A program made the position numbers and the translations under genes. Below the pieces are notes generated by a model. That model was not told the DNA's origin, ran no database searches, and saw nothing but the letters and a program-made list of their open reading frames with translations. Below, in pieces: positions 23,601 to 33,697 of a stretch of DNA of 64,000 nucleotides; position 1 is the stretch's first letter; every line of letters starts with the position of its first letter. Source of the stretch: CAYJEO01 sp044432805 (GTDB taxonomy: Bacteria > Bacillota_I > Bacilli_A > RF39 > UBA660); NCBI GenBank assembly GCA_044432805.1, contig JAWXUI010000003.1, forward strand, positions 1 through 64,000. The letters are read 5' to 3'.

Positions 23601-24788
23601 TTATTCTTGAACTAAAACGATACGTGAAGATTCATAAATTACTGTTCCACCTGTGCTTACATTAAAACTACTTATGCCAGCTGCAGATGAACTACCAAAG
23701 CTTCCACCACGTGCAAACCATGGATAATCTGATGTTATAAAAATCGAATAATTTGAATACCATAAATTATTTTCATATGTAGCATCACCTAATATAAATT
23801 CCGTTGTATACTGGTCAATATATTTATCTTCTATTTCAGAAATTACTGCAAATTCTGAATAAGATACAGTTTCATCATAATTTCCCATTACAAGATCAAA
23901 TGCTCCTCCTGACATATCAAATATACCACTTATATTTCCTGTTGTACTTTGCGGATATTCTGATACTCCAGATCCATATGCAATTAAACACTCATCTGAT
24001 GGCATTTCTTCATCTATTGAAGCTCCACATCCTGTAATATATGATGAATTATTATTTAATCGCACTTCTGTATTTATTCCATATTCTGAATAAGTTAAAT
24101 AAGTTACTGCTCCCCATTCAGTATTTTTTATCATATGACTGTCCGCAGTTAATTCATAATCCTCAGAAAAATTTAACATTGAATAGTAAAAATCTGATTG
24201 TGTAGTTGATCTCAAAGATGAAATGTTAGGTAAAACAGTTAATAAATCAGTTGTCCCTGTCACTTCAAATTTAGCAACCCATATCCCATCTAACTCTTCA
24301 CCATCAAATGTAAATGCAGGATGCGTTAGCCATTCTTCATTTGCTGTACCTAATGATTTTTCATCAGATGATGATTCAAAATTTATTTCAATAGTTTGTT
24401 CATAAATTACTGATCCATCTACATTAAATAACTTATATGCATATCTAGGTATCCACACATAATAAGCTGCTATATCTGATGAATCAATTGTCTCACCAAC
24501 ACTATAATCTGTTGATTCTGTGTTCAAAACAATTGCATTTGCCCACGTTTGTTCACCGTAATTATACCATTCTTCATCTACATCGGCATATACTGCCACC
24601 CCATTTTCATCTATCGTAACCGGTATTAATCCATCTGTTATTACTGGTGCATTTGCGCCTGAACTATCCTTGTATATAATAATTTCTTCCGAATCTTTTT
24701 TTGACCCGAATATAAGTAATGTAATAGTTGCAATTAAAACTACAATTGCTACTATTACAAGTATAATTTTTATTAAATTGTTTTTCAT
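23601..24788 (-). CDS. Membrane-anchored FGE-sulfatase / C-type-lectin-fold protein
   Basis: A 395-residue protein with one N-terminal transmembrane helix (about 5-27) and a large extracellular domain. WYNYGEQTWANAI, YVWIPRYAYK, GIFDMSGGAFDLVMG and the C-terminal WFARGGSF...SSRIVL follow the order of the formylglycine-generating-enzyme/lectin fold (W.P..R, G...M.GN..E, RGGS....R). It should be a surface binding protein rather than a sulfatase activator. Related multi-copy proteins occur in many uncultured gut Bacillota by my recollection. No reverse transcriptase is nearby, so a diversity-generating element is not supported. TATACT lies 27 nt before the ATG. Confidence 0.7.
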   Translation of the reverse strand: MKNNLIKIILVIVAIVVLIATITLLIFGSKKDSEEIIIYKDSSGANAPVITDGLIPVTIDENGVAVYADVDEEWYNYGEQTWANAIVLNTESTDYSVGETIDSSDIAAYYVWIPRYAYKLFNVDGSVIYEQTIEINFESSSDEKSLGTANEEWLTHPAFTFDGEELDGIWVAKFEVTGTTDLLTVLPNISSLRSTTQSDFYYSMLNFSEDYELTADSHMIKNTEWGAVTYLTYSEYGINTEVRLNNNSSYITGCGASIDEEMPSDECLIAYGSGVSEYPQSTTGNISGIFDMSGGAFDLVMGNYDETVSYSEFAVISEIEDKYIDQYTTEFILGDATYENNLWYSNYSIFITSDYPWFARGGSFGSSSAAGISSFNVSTGGTVIYESSRIVLVQE

Positions 24789-24869
24789 AATATTCCCTCA
24801 TATCTTTCTATGAATAGTATACCTTTTTTTTAAGTTATTTGTAAATAGATTTGATTAATTTTTAAAATT

Positions 24870-27800
24870 TTATATATTAAATTTTTCTAATTTTTCTTCC
24901 AAAATAGAATATAAATAAATATTTACTTTTTTATTTGTTAATTTTTCAATATAATTCTTATAACCTGATAATTGTGAGAAATAATTAACATCACTTATAT
25001 TTTTTAATTTATAATCAACAATGTCTATATAATCAGCATGTTCAATCATTAAATCTATTATTCCGTGATATAAATCTACATTAGTATACATAAATTCATA
25101 TTCTTGATATATATTTATATTTTTATCTTTTAAGAGTTCTATATCTAAAAATTTAGAAACTTTATTTTTGATAAAATCATTTTTAACAAAATCTAAATTA
25201 GTGTTTAGCAAATCTATAGATTCTAATATACTATGGAATTCTAGCCCTAAATTTATATTATCTATATCCTTTTTGCTTAATAAATTACTTGTCTTTTTAG
25301 AAAAAGATAAATTTTGTATTTCTTCATTTTCTATATTAATTTCCTTAGTTTCTAAAATAACATTGCTCTTTTTTATCATTGAAAAGTAATTTTTATTATT
25401 GATATTATAACCTTTATCTATATCAACTTTAACTTCTTTATAATATTTATCTAGTTTATATCTACACATTTCAAAGAAATGACTAAATGACTTAAATCTC
25501 AATTTATCAAAATCATTATCTAAATCAATATCTTTTTTTGGCAATATTACTATTATTTTTTCTTTTGCTCTTGTAAGTGCGACATAAAACAGTCTTATTT
25601 TTTCACTTATTTCCTCAATTACATAATTATCATAATATAAATCTTTGTATATTGTAGTTCCTAAACCATCTTTTAAATAAGGCGCTATTAGTCCATATTT
25701 AGAATCAAAAATAAATTTATCTTTTAATTCCATCATATTAAACTCTTTATAAAGTCCAGAAAAGTAACAAACACTAAACTCTAATCCTTTAGATTTATGA
25801 ATATTCATTAATTTAACACTTTCTTTTTCTATAACAGCTTCGTATTCAATTGTTTCATTATAACTTTGTGTTTTAGTTAAATATTCTCCAAATTCGTATG
25901 GATTAAACGATGTTGAAACATCTAATATAGAAGATATTCTTATTACACTTTCACTAACATCGCCAATCAGACTTATTTTTTCGTAAATATTAAATTTAGT
26001 GATTATCAAATCCAATATTTTATTTGCCGATAAATTGTCTAATTGCATTGCAATTTCTTTTGTTTTAATAAATACAATATGATCCTTGTAATTTTTATTT
26101 ATTATAATTTCATGTAATAAGTTGTCATCTTCTTTAAAAAGAAAACTTCTTGCAATACTTAAAAAGTAATGTTTAAAATCATTATCTATTTTTTTATCTT
26201 TTATTTTAATAGCTAATAATAAAATATTTTTAATAACAGTTATATCCTGGCTTGTCATTATTTTCTCTGTTCTAAATAAAGAAAGTGGAACTTGTTTATA
26301 TTCAAATATTTTTTTATATAAATCAAACGTTGTAGATCTATCCATAAGGATAGTAAAATCACTATAAGTACAATTTCTTAACTTATTTGTTTGTTTATCA
26401 ATTACTTGGAATTTATTTTTCATTTTATTTATAATATCTTCAACAATTATAAATGCTTCCATTTCTTCTTTTAAATAATTTTTATCATATTCATATTCTA
26501 AAATGTCCATTTGATTATTTTCTTTTTGATTTGTTGTATAATTTCCATTTCCAAATACCATTTGATGACTTTCAATATAATTTGCTCCACCAATAAAATC
26601 ATCCATTATAATATTAAACATTTCATTAATATTAAACAACACTTCTTCTCTTGACCTAAAATTTTTAACCAAATCTATTTTTATTCCTAAACCATTTGAA
26701 AAATCATCATATTTCTTCTTAAAAATATATGGATTAGCATTTCTAAATCTATAAATCGATTGTTTAATATCTCCAACCATATATGCATTATTGTCACTTA
26801 TTAAACTAATAAATTCTTCTTGCAAATCAGATGTATCTTGATATTCATCAACTAAGATTTCTTTAAAATTACTTTTTATTTCATCTCTAACAAAGTCATT
26901 GTTTTTAATTACATTTATCGCTAATTGAGCAATATCGTTAAACTCAAATAGATCTTCAGTATATTTATATTCTTTTATTCTATTATCGAATTCTTTTATA
27001 ATATTTAACATCGTTAAAACATATTCACTTGATAAAACTATACTTTCTTTTATCTCTAAGTCATTTTCATATTCACACATCTTTATTATTTTATCTAGTT
27101 GATCTTTTATATTTTTTCTAATATCAGACGCTAATTCAGATTTTTCTTTTGGAAGTCTAGGTAGTTTAAAATTAACTCTATTTTTAAACTCTTCATAATT
27201 ATTACTTTCTAATACAAATTCTAAAAGTTCAATTATTTGATATGCATATTCTCCACTTGTATGTTTTTCTAAAGTTTTAGTTGTTTTTATTAATCGTTTT
27301 ATTTTCTTTTTTAAGAATAATAAATATTCATTTATATTTTTTTCTATTATCAATTCATTAAAATAATTTTTTTTATAATTATCTATATATTCTATTTTAT
27401 CTGATTTCAAATCTAATTTAGCATTTATATTTAAAATATAACTTTTTATTGTTTCATCATCTTTTACACATAAATCTTTTATTAATTTTTTAAATTTTTT
27501 ATCTGTTTCATATAATTCCTCAAATAGACTGTCTAATATTTCTTTTTTCTTAATTGAAATTAATGCCGAATCTACAATTTTAGGAGACGAAGTAATATTC
27601 AATAAATAATGGTATTTTTTTACTATTGATAATGAAAAACTATCAAAAGTTGTTATATATGCATTGTCGATATAGTTTAGTTCTTCAACTAAGTCAGCTT
27701 TCTTTATAGCTGATCTTATTCTATCTTTCATCTCACCTGCTGCTAGATTAGTAAATGTTAAAATAAGTAAATTTCTTATAGATATTCCTGATTTGATTTT

Positions 27801-27917
27801 TGTAATAACACGTTCTGTTAAAACGGCCGTTTTTCCACTTCCTGCACCGGCGCTTACTATAATGTTTTTACCGGTTAAATTAATGGCATCTAATTGATCA
27901 CTCGTCCATGACGGCAT
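24870..27917 (-). CDS. addA: ATP-dependent helicase/nuclease subunit A
   Basis: The 1015-residue AddA subunit of the AddAB (RecBCD-like) enzyme, which resects double-strand breaks for RecA. It combines a UvrD-type helicase and a C-terminal PD-(D/E)XK nuclease. Walker A is VSAGAGSGKTAVL near residue 24, LVDEYQDTSDLQ is motif II and NIHKSKGLEF is motif V. The nuclease motifs are GLEFHSILE, HGIIDLMIE, IVDYKLK and QLSGY. The ATG at 27917 is chosen over one three codons earlier because AGGAG has correct 8-nt spacing. It overlaps addB by 20 bp. Shorter than the Bacillus protein (about 1230). Confidence 0.95.
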   Translation of the reverse strand: MPSWTSDQLDAINLTGKNIIVSAGAGSGKTAVLTERVITKIKSGISIRNLLILTFTNLAAGEMKDRIRSAIKKADLVEELNYIDNAYITTFDSFSLSIVKKYHYLLNITSSPKIVDSALISIKKKEILDSLFEELYETDKKFKKLIKDLCVKDDETIKSYILNINAKLDLKSDKIEYIDNYKKNYFNELIIEKNINEYLLFLKKKIKRLIKTTKTLEKHTSGEYAYQIIELLEFVLESNNYEEFKNRVNFKLPRLPKEKSELASDIRKNIKDQLDKIIKMCEYENDLEIKESIVLSSEYVLTMLNIIKEFDNRIKEYKYTEDLFEFNDIAQLAINVIKNNDFVRDEIKSNFKEILVDEYQDTSDLQEEFISLISDNNAYMVGDIKQSIYRFRNANPYIFKKKYDDFSNGLGIKIDLVKNFRSREEVLFNINEMFNIIMDDFIGGANYIESHQMVFGNGNYTTNQKENNQMDILEYEYDKNYLKEEMEAFIIVEDIINKMKNKFQVIDKQTNKLRNCTYSDFTILMDRSTTFDLYKKIFEYKQVPLSLFRTEKIMTSQDITVIKNILLLAIKIKDKKIDNDFKHYFLSIARSFLFKEDDNLLHEIIINKNYKDHIVFIKTKEIAMQLDNLSANKILDLIITKFNIYEKISLIGDVSESVIRISSILDVSTSFNPYEFGEYLTKTQSYNETIEYEAVIEKESVKLMNIHKSKGLEFSVCYFSGLYKEFNMMELKDKFIFDSKYGLIAPYLKDGLGTTIYKDLYYDNYVIEEISEKIRLFYVALTRAKEKIIVILPKKDIDLDNDFDKLRFKSFSHFFEMCRYKLDKYYKEVKVDIDKGYNINNKNYFSMIKKSNVILETKEINIENEEIQNLSFSKKTSNLLSKKDIDNINLGLEFHSILESIDLLNTNLDFVKNDFIKNKVSKFLDIELLKDKNINIYQEYEFMYTNVDLYHGIIDLMIEHADYIDIVDYKLKNISDVNYFSQLSGYKNYIEKLTNKKVNIYLYSILEEKLEKFNI

Positions 27918-30165
27918 TATTATCATCTCCTAAAAATTCTAAATCTTTATATTGTTTTAAATACACCAAATTTTTATTATTAACATAACAAATATCACTA
28001 AATTCACAATAATCACAACTTACATTTTTCTTATCTATAAATTTAGGATTAATTAAAAAATTACCTTCTGTTATTTCTTTGTATGCACTATCAATTAAAT
28101 CATCAATAATTTTAACAATTTTCTCTAATTGTTCATTATTTAAGACTTTTGAATATGGATAAAATCCATTTTTGCTTAGCTTCATTCCTTTTATTAATTT
28201 ACTATCTGTATACGAGTCATCAAAATTATATAAAATTTCATAATTTGAATTACTGTATCCACTTAGTTTTAGAGAATCATTATATTGTTGTTCATGTGTT
28301 TTATTTTTCTCTCTATTTATTTTTGTCGGTAATATTTTTTGTAAGTAAAATCCTGCTATATCAAAATCAGCATAAACAGATTTTTTTATCAAATATAAAT
28401 ATACACATAGTTGTAAATCCAATCCATAAATTATGTTATTTAAATTAAGGTGTGGATTTCCTGTTTTATAATCAACTATCGCTAGAGTGTTATTTTCATA
28501 AATTATTTTATCAATAAATCCTATAAATGTTAGATTTCCTTTTGACACTGTTATGTTTTTTTCACATTCAATATTTTTTAAATTAACAAATTGTTTTTGT
28601 GTTTCTAAAACTTTTATTATTTCAATCAAATCTTCTTTTAGTGATGTTATAAAAAAGTCTTCTTTATTGGATAAGGTTAGTTTATCTTTTTCTGATTCAT
28701 AATTTTCTAAACTAGTAGAAAGACAATAATGAAAGATATTGCCAATTTTAGTGCTTATTGTTTCTTCATAATTTCCTATTTTTAAAATGCTGTTTAGATA
28801 ATACTTATAAGAACATTTATAAAAATTATCCATTGAACTATAAGACAGTCTTAATTTATTATTTATATTTTTTATATTATTAGTTAATTGGTTATTATAA
28901 GTTTTATAATCTATTTTATAATTGCTATATAAATCATTTAAACTTTGATCTATTACGCCATATTTAGTTAGTTTATCTAATTTGTTAGCTAATAAATATT
29001 CATTATATTTTTTTGATGTTGATGATTGATTATATTCTAAATATTCTAAATCCAATTCATCAGCTATAGAAGATATATAAAATTCTTGTTTACCATTTTT
29101 TTCTTTGTAAGATATTGTTATATTTTTTATTTTATTAATTAGTTCAATTGTTTTTAACTTATTTATTTTATTAATTTCATAGCTTGTGTCTAAATTATTA
29201 TTTTCTTTAAAAAAGTCACTGAAATAATCTTCATCTTTCTTTATTGTCGGAATTTCTCCTTGATTAAAATTCAAAAGAAATACGATTTCATCTTTTACTT
29301 CTTCTAAAGTTACAATATCAATTTTATTTTTTAATGATTTTAATTTGATTTTTGTATTTTTAAATATATTTATTAATATTTGTTTTGCTTCTTTATATGA
29401 AGTAAAGTAAAATTCATTTAATATATCTATTAATTTATTATAAATAATTAAAGTGTTATTTTCTAATTTAAAATTTTCTTTTATTAATTCTAATATATTT
29501 TCTCTTTCTATGTTATTTAAAAAATATTTTATTAAACTTGTTTCATATAAACAAATTTCGTTATCGATATTTATAGGAATGTTATAATACGCAAAGATTC
29601 TTTTAATATGATTATTATATATTTTATTTACATTTACTAATTTTATATCATTAATATCTGTTGTTTCCAATAAGTTACTTATAGAATTAGCGACAAAAAA
29701 AACTTCTTGTTCAACTGAGTTAAATTTATATATATTAGTTTTTCGTTTTTTGGTTTCTTCTTTTTCTATTGTTATTTTTGTAATTTGTTTTAGTTTATTA
29801 ATTACTTTAGTTTCTTTTTTTGAAAAGTAAGAATATCCTTTGATAACAACATTTGTGTTTTTTAAATATTCCGTAAAATATGTATCATAAATCAACAAAT
29901 TATTTTCATCTAGATAGTTTTTTATTTCTCTTAACTTATTCATTTTACTATCGTTTACATCATTTAGATTATATAAATTATTTAAGTAAGTTATTGCAAC
30001 ATCATACTTAACATTATATTTTTGCATTAAAAAATAAACTGTTTTTTTATTATAGTCAAATGTTAATTTTTTATATACACAATTAAAATCCATTATTTTA
30101 AAATTAATCAATTTTTTGTTTTCTTTTAACATTTCTTTATTAGGACATATATATAATGTTTTCAT
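27898..30165 (-). CDS. addB: ATP-dependent nuclease subunit B, compact form
   Basis: A 755-residue AddB, far shorter than the roughly 1160 residues of Bacillus AddB. The N-terminus lacks the P-loop (GRSGSGKT) seen in Bacillus AddB. The C-terminal nuclease is intact: GNIFHYCL, FIGFIDKIIYE, IVDYKTG and QLCVYLY. The iron-sulfur staple cysteines are present as FYKCSYKYYL upstream of the nuclease and CDYCEFSDIC at the C-terminus. So nuclease and Fe-S functions are kept while helicase-like parts are trimmed. It overlaps addA by 20 bp, giving a coupled operon. Promoter TGATATAAT is 15 nt before the ATG. Confidence 0.88.
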   Translation of the reverse strand: MKTLYICPNKEMLKENKKLINFKIMDFNCVYKKLTFDYNKKTVYFLMQKYNVKYDVAITYLNNLYNLNDVNDSKMNKLREIKNYLDENNLLIYDTYFTEYLKNTNVVIKGYSYFSKKETKVINKLKQITKITIEKEETKKRKTNIYKFNSVEQEVFFVANSISNLLETTDINDIKLVNVNKIYNNHIKRIFAYYNIPINIDNEICLYETSLIKYFLNNIERENILELIKENFKLENNTLIIYNKLIDILNEFYFTSYKEAKQILINIFKNTKIKLKSLKNKIDIVTLEEVKDEIVFLLNFNQGEIPTIKKDEDYFSDFFKENNNLDTSYEINKINKLKTIELINKIKNITISYKEKNGKQEFYISSIADELDLEYLEYNQSSTSKKYNEYLLANKLDKLTKYGVIDQSLNDLYSNYKIDYKTYNNQLTNNIKNINNKLRLSYSSMDNFYKCSYKYYLNSILKIGNYEETISTKIGNIFHYCLSTSLENYESEKDKLTLSNKEDFFITSLKEDLIEIIKVLETQKQFVNLKNIECEKNITVSKGNLTFIGFIDKIIYENNTLAIVDYKTGNPHLNLNNIIYGLDLQLCVYLYLIKKSVYADFDIAGFYLQKILPTKINREKNKTHEQQYNDSLKLSGYSNSNYEILYNFDDSYTDSKLIKGMKLSKNGFYPYSKVLNNEQLEKIVKIIDDLIDSAYKEITEGNFLINPKFIDKKNVSCDYCEFSDICYVNNKNLVYLKQYKDLEFLGDDNNAVMDE

Positions 30166-30180
30166 ATTACCACCACTACA

Positions 30181-30189
30181 ATTATATCA
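30181..30189 (-). promoter_or_regulatory. Extended -10 promoter of addBA
   Basis: Minus-strand TGATATAAT, 15 nt before the ATG at 30165, overlapping the T-tract of the asnB terminator. Confidence 0.55.
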
Positions 30190-30214
30190 AAAAAACAATG
30201 ATTTAACATTGTTT
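30189..30214 (-). terminator. Terminator of asnB
   Basis: Minus-strand AAACAATG-TTAAAT-CATTGTTT followed by T; the asnB stop lies in the loop. Confidence 0.75.
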
Positions 30215-32044
30215 ATTTCCTTCTTTTATAAAATATACTTTATACCATAAAAGAAACATATAAATGGTATAAATTTTTCTTCCGTTTTCTTTTGATTTTA
30301 AATGATCACTTAATAATTTAGCTAAGCCATCTTTTTTAAAAAACTTAGTTACATAATCTTGTGCAAATTCTTTTTTTACTATTTTATAATATTTTTCTTC
30401 TCTTATCCAATGATGAAATGGTACTGGAAATCCTAATTTTTCTCTTTTTGCCCATTCATCTGGTAAAATATCTGCCGCAGCTTCTCTAAAAATATTTTTA
30501 GTTGTGTTATTTTTGATTTTATATTCTGTTGGAATCTTTCTTGCTACTTCCATTACTTCTTTATCTAAAAATGGAACTCTTAATTCTAGGCTATTTGCCA
30601 TTGTCATTTTATCGGCTTTCAAGTTAATATCTTCTAACATCCACAAATGTAAATCAACATATTGCATTTTTGTTGTTTCATCACAATCTTTTACTTTATC
30701 AAAGAATGGTTTTGTTATTTCTTTATAAGAATAAGAGTTTAAATATTCTTTTTTCAAGACACTTTTTTTCTCTTTTTCTTCAAATATTTTAGATGAACCT
30801 GTAAAATATTGTTCAACAGGTAATCCGTTTTTTATTAAGAATTTTCTGCCGTGAAATCTTGGAAGATGATATGCTACTTTACCAGCTGCATATCTAATAA
30901 ATTTAGGGGTCTTTCTATATTTTAAATCATATTTATCTAACGCATATACTTCATATCCACCAAACATTTCATCTGCACCTTCACCTGATAATACGACTTT
31001 TACATCTTTTGATGCTAATGATGCTAAATGATAAAGTGGCACTGCTGATGGGTTAGCATGTGGTTCATCACTATGATAAGCTACTGATTCTAGACTTTTG
31101 AAAAAATCATCTGGTGTAATAATATTGCTTACATTTTCAATTTTTAATTTTTTTGATAGTTCTTTTGCTTTACTTGTTTCGTCAAAATATTTTCTTTTGA
31201 ATCCTACGGAATATGTTTTCTCGGGCATTAAACTTTTTACTATGTAACTAGAGTCTACTCCACCAGATAGAAATGAACCTACCTTTACATCAGATATTTT
31301 GTGCTTTTTAATAGAATCTTTCATTACTGTTTTTATTTGTTCTTTATATTCTTCTTCTTTTTTATTTGATGATTTAAATACTGTATCATAATATTCTTTA
31401 ATATCTAATTTACCATTTTTATAAGTATAATAATGTCCTGGTTTTAATTTATAAACATTTTTAAAAAATGTTTCATTAAGCGCTGAAAATTGAAAAGTTA
31501 AATAAGGTTTTAATGCTTTTTCGTTAAATTCTTTTATGAAATCAGGACTATCTAAAAATGATTTTATTTCTGATGAAAACATAAATGTATCATTCATAAT
31601 TCCATAATAATATGGCTTTATTCCAAATGGATCTCTTGCCCCAAAAACTTCTTTCTTTTTTACATCATAAATAGCGAATGAAAACATTCCTCTTAATTTT
31701 TTTACGATGTTTTTTCCGTATTCTTCATATCCTCTTAAAATAACTTCTGTATCTGTTTTTGTTTTAAATTTATATTTTTTACTCAGTTCTTTTTTTAATT
31801 CTAAATAATTATATATTTCTCCATTAAAAATAATTACTTTATCCTTTTTATCATTAAATATAGGTTGACTTCCACCTTCTAAGTCTATAATACTAAGTCT
31901 TCTAAATCCAAATGCAACTAAATCATCACAAAAATATCCTTCACTATCTGGACCTCTGTGAATAATTCTATCGCTCATTTTCTTTATTATTTGTTCTTTT
32001 TCACATTTTTTTCTATTATTTACAAACCCTGTTATTCCACACAT
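30203..32044 (-). CDS. asnB: Asparagine synthase (glutamine-hydrolysing)
   Basis: A 613-residue AsnB that converts aspartate, ATP and glutamine to asparagine. Cys2 (MCGITGF) is the N-terminal nucleophile of the class II glutaminase domain, with IIHRGPDSEG and IFNGEIYNY as further markers. The synthetase domain has the PP-loop SFLSGGVDSSY near residue 255 and LSGEGADEMFGGYEVY. RVPFLDKEVMEVA and REKLGFPVPF are typical of the C-terminal part. It is 30 bp downstream of the cysteine desulfurase and likely cotranscribed. Together with asnS this gives independent asparagine supply and charging. Confidence 0.95.
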   Translation of the reverse strand: MCGITGFVNNRKKCEKEQIIKKMSDRIIHRGPDSEGYFCDDLVAFGFRRLSIIDLEGGSQPIFNDKKDKVIIFNGEIYNYLELKKELSKKYKFKTKTDTEVILRGYEEYGKNIVKKLRGMFSFAIYDVKKKEVFGARDPFGIKPYYYGIMNDTFMFSSEIKSFLDSPDFIKEFNEKALKPYLTFQFSALNETFFKNVYKLKPGHYYTYKNGKLDIKEYYDTVFKSSNKKEEEYKEQIKTVMKDSIKKHKISDVKVGSFLSGGVDSSYIVKSLMPEKTYSVGFKRKYFDETSKAKELSKKLKIENVSNIITPDDFFKSLESVAYHSDEPHANPSAVPLYHLASLASKDVKVVLSGEGADEMFGGYEVYALDKYDLKYRKTPKFIRYAAGKVAYHLPRFHGRKFLIKNGLPVEQYFTGSSKIFEEKEKKSVLKKEYLNSYSYKEITKPFFDKVKDCDETTKMQYVDLHLWMLEDINLKADKMTMANSLELRVPFLDKEVMEVARKIPTEYKIKNNTTKNIFREAAADILPDEWAKREKLGFPVPFHHWIREEKYYKIVKKEFAQDYVTKFFKKDGLAKLLSDHLKSKENGRKIYTIYMFLLWYKVYFIKEGNKQC

Positions 32045-32074
32045 TTGTTTACTCCTCCATTATACCCTATACCC

Positions 32075-33187
32075 CTATAAGGTTAATTTTTCTATGCTGT
32101 TTTTTAATTCTATTAAAAATGTTTCTATTTCTTTTTTTGTCGTTAAATGAGATAAGCTTATTCTCAAACTTGAATCTGCTAAAGCAATATCATTGGTAAA
32201 TGCATATACACTTTTTGATGCTCCACCTTTTGAACATGCTGTTTTAGTTGATATATATATTTCCTTTTGTTCTAAATGATGTAATAAAGATTCTGGTTTT
32301 ATCCCATCAACACTTATATTTATAATGTTTTTTATACAATTTTCATTATTGTTTAATGTAATATTGTTAATTTCTTTTAAATTTTTAACTAAATAATCAT
32401 TTAATTCTGTTAATTTTTTATAGTTGATATTTTTATTTTCAAATATTAAACGCAAAGCTTTTGCATAACTTACAATTAATTCAGTTGTTGGTGTCCCACT
32501 TCTATATATATTCGTACTTTTTCCACCATGAATTAAAGGTTCGATATTTATACTTACTTTTTTAAATAAAATCCCTATACCTTTTATGCCATATACTTTA
32601 TGTGCGGACATAGAAGCAAAGTCAAGTATGCTAAAATCAACATCTATTTTTCCAACTGACTGTGTCACATCGGAATGAAAATAACATTTTTTATATTTTC
32701 TAACAACTTTACTTATTTCAACTAAATCTTGAGTTAATCCTATTTCACTATTTACATGCGCTATAGACACTAAAACTGTCTTATCCGTTAATAGACTATC
32801 TAAATGTTCTAAATCAACTAATCCATCTTTTAAATTAACATAATCAATAATAAATCCTTGTTGTTCTAAATATCTTAAAGGTTCATTTATTGAATCATGT
32901 TCTAAATTTGTAGTTATAATATGATTTCCTCTATTTTTGTAATTTAATACATTTTTTATAACTGTATTATTTGCTTCACTAGCTCCACTTGTATAAATAA
33001 TTTCTGATTCTTTAATATTTAAAATATTACTTATTTGTTTTGTTGCCGAAGTTATTAAATCGTTAGTTTTTGAACCTAAGCTATGAAGTGAATTAGGGTT
33101 AGCGAAATATGAATTACTAACTTTAACAAATGTGTCTAACACTTCTTTATTTGCAGGCGTTGTTGCTGCATAATCTAAATAAATCAT
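32075..33187 (-). CDS. Cysteine desulfurase (NifS/IscS family)
   Basis: A 370-residue PLP-dependent enzyme that removes sulfur from cysteine for Fe-S clusters or tRNA thiolation. The N-terminus MIYLDYAATTP, the SGASEANN segment and the PLP lysine in MSAHKVYGIKG match the class. The catalytic cysteine lies in TKTACSKGGA. No iscU or thiI/mnmA gene is next to it, so its sulfur acceptor is not shown. Its ATG overlaps the stop of the ASCH gene by 4 bp (ATGA), which points to translational coupling. Which family subgroup it belongs to is not clear. Confidence 0.92.
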   Translation of the reverse strand: MIYLDYAATTPANKEVLDTFVKVSNSYFANPNSLHSLGSKTNDLITSATKQISNILNIKESEIIYTSGASEANNTVIKNVLNYKNRGNHIITTNLEHDSINEPLRYLEQQGFIIDYVNLKDGLVDLEHLDSLLTDKTVLVSIAHVNSEIGLTQDLVEISKVVRKYKKCYFHSDVTQSVGKIDVDFSILDFASMSAHKVYGIKGIGILFKKVSINIEPLIHGGKSTNIYRSGTPTTELIVSYAKALRLIFENKNINYKKLTELNDYLVKNLKEINNITLNNNENCIKNIINISVDGIKPESLLHHLEQKEIYISTKTACSKGGASKSVYAFTNDIALADSSLRISLSHLTTKKEIETFLIELKNSIEKLTL

Positions 33188-33579
33188 TTTTCCACTTCAC
33201 TTTCTAAATCAATATTCCATAAACCAAGTTTTCCTTTTGTAATAATTGGTGTTTTTAAAATTTGAATATTTTCTAATTTCCACGCATATCCTTCTCTTAC
33301 TTCATTACCATATGCAATTGATTTTTCATTTATTAAAAATTTATTAAACTCATCATCGATTTTGATGCAATCTACCAAATCTACAGATGCAATTATTTGT
33401 CCATAATTACAATCTAAATTTAAAGTATTTAATATATTCATATGTTCCCTATCTTTTCCTAATCCAGCATGAATCAGTAATTTACCTCTATAGTTAGTTT
33501 TCCAAGATCTAAATTCATATTGTTTTATCTCATTTGCAATTAATGTTGCCCATGGTTGTTTAATGGTTAATACTTTCAT
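33184..33579 (-). CDS. ASCH-domain protein
   Basis: A 131-residue single-domain protein of the ASCH/PUA-like superfamily, thought to bind RNA or modified nucleosides. The N-terminal signature is LTIKQPWATLI (4-14), followed by YEFRSW and GKLLIHAG, and later YAWKLENI and GKLGLWN, in the correct order for ASCH proteins. Some related members hydrolyse N4-acetylcytidine, but that activity is not implied. It overlaps the cysteine desulfurase by 4 bp, so the two are coupled; a link through tRNA modification is possible but speculative. TGGTAAAAT lies upstream as a likely -10. Confidence 0.85.
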   Translation of the reverse strand: MKVLTIKQPWATLIANEIKQYEFRSWKTNYRGKLLIHAGLGKDREHMNILNTLNLDCNYGQIIASVDLVDCIKIDDEFNKFLINEKSIAYGNEVREGYAWKLENIQILKTPIITKGKLGLWNIDLESEVEK

Positions 33580-33654
33580 ACATACTCCTCTAGATTATTT
33601 TACCATAATTTAAAAATAAAATAAATTCTATGTTATAATTATTTCTAATATTAA

Positions 33655-33685
33655 ATTTTTAAAAAACAACTTTTAAAGTTGTTTT
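33655..33685 (-). terminator. Terminator of aspS
   Basis: AAAACAACTTT and AAAGTTGTTTT pair around one or more central bases, with T on the minus strand. Confidence 0.7.
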
Positions 33686-33697
33686 ATTTTTTATCAA

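Noticed and set aside
23601..24788. Diversity-generating retroelement target
   Set aside because: The lectin-like fold is suggestive, but no reverse transcriptase, accessory gene or template repeat is in the window.
33184..33579. ASCH protein as an antitoxin or modified-base defence component
   Set aside because: There is no toxin or restriction partner; it is coupled to a cysteine desulfurase in a housekeeping context.
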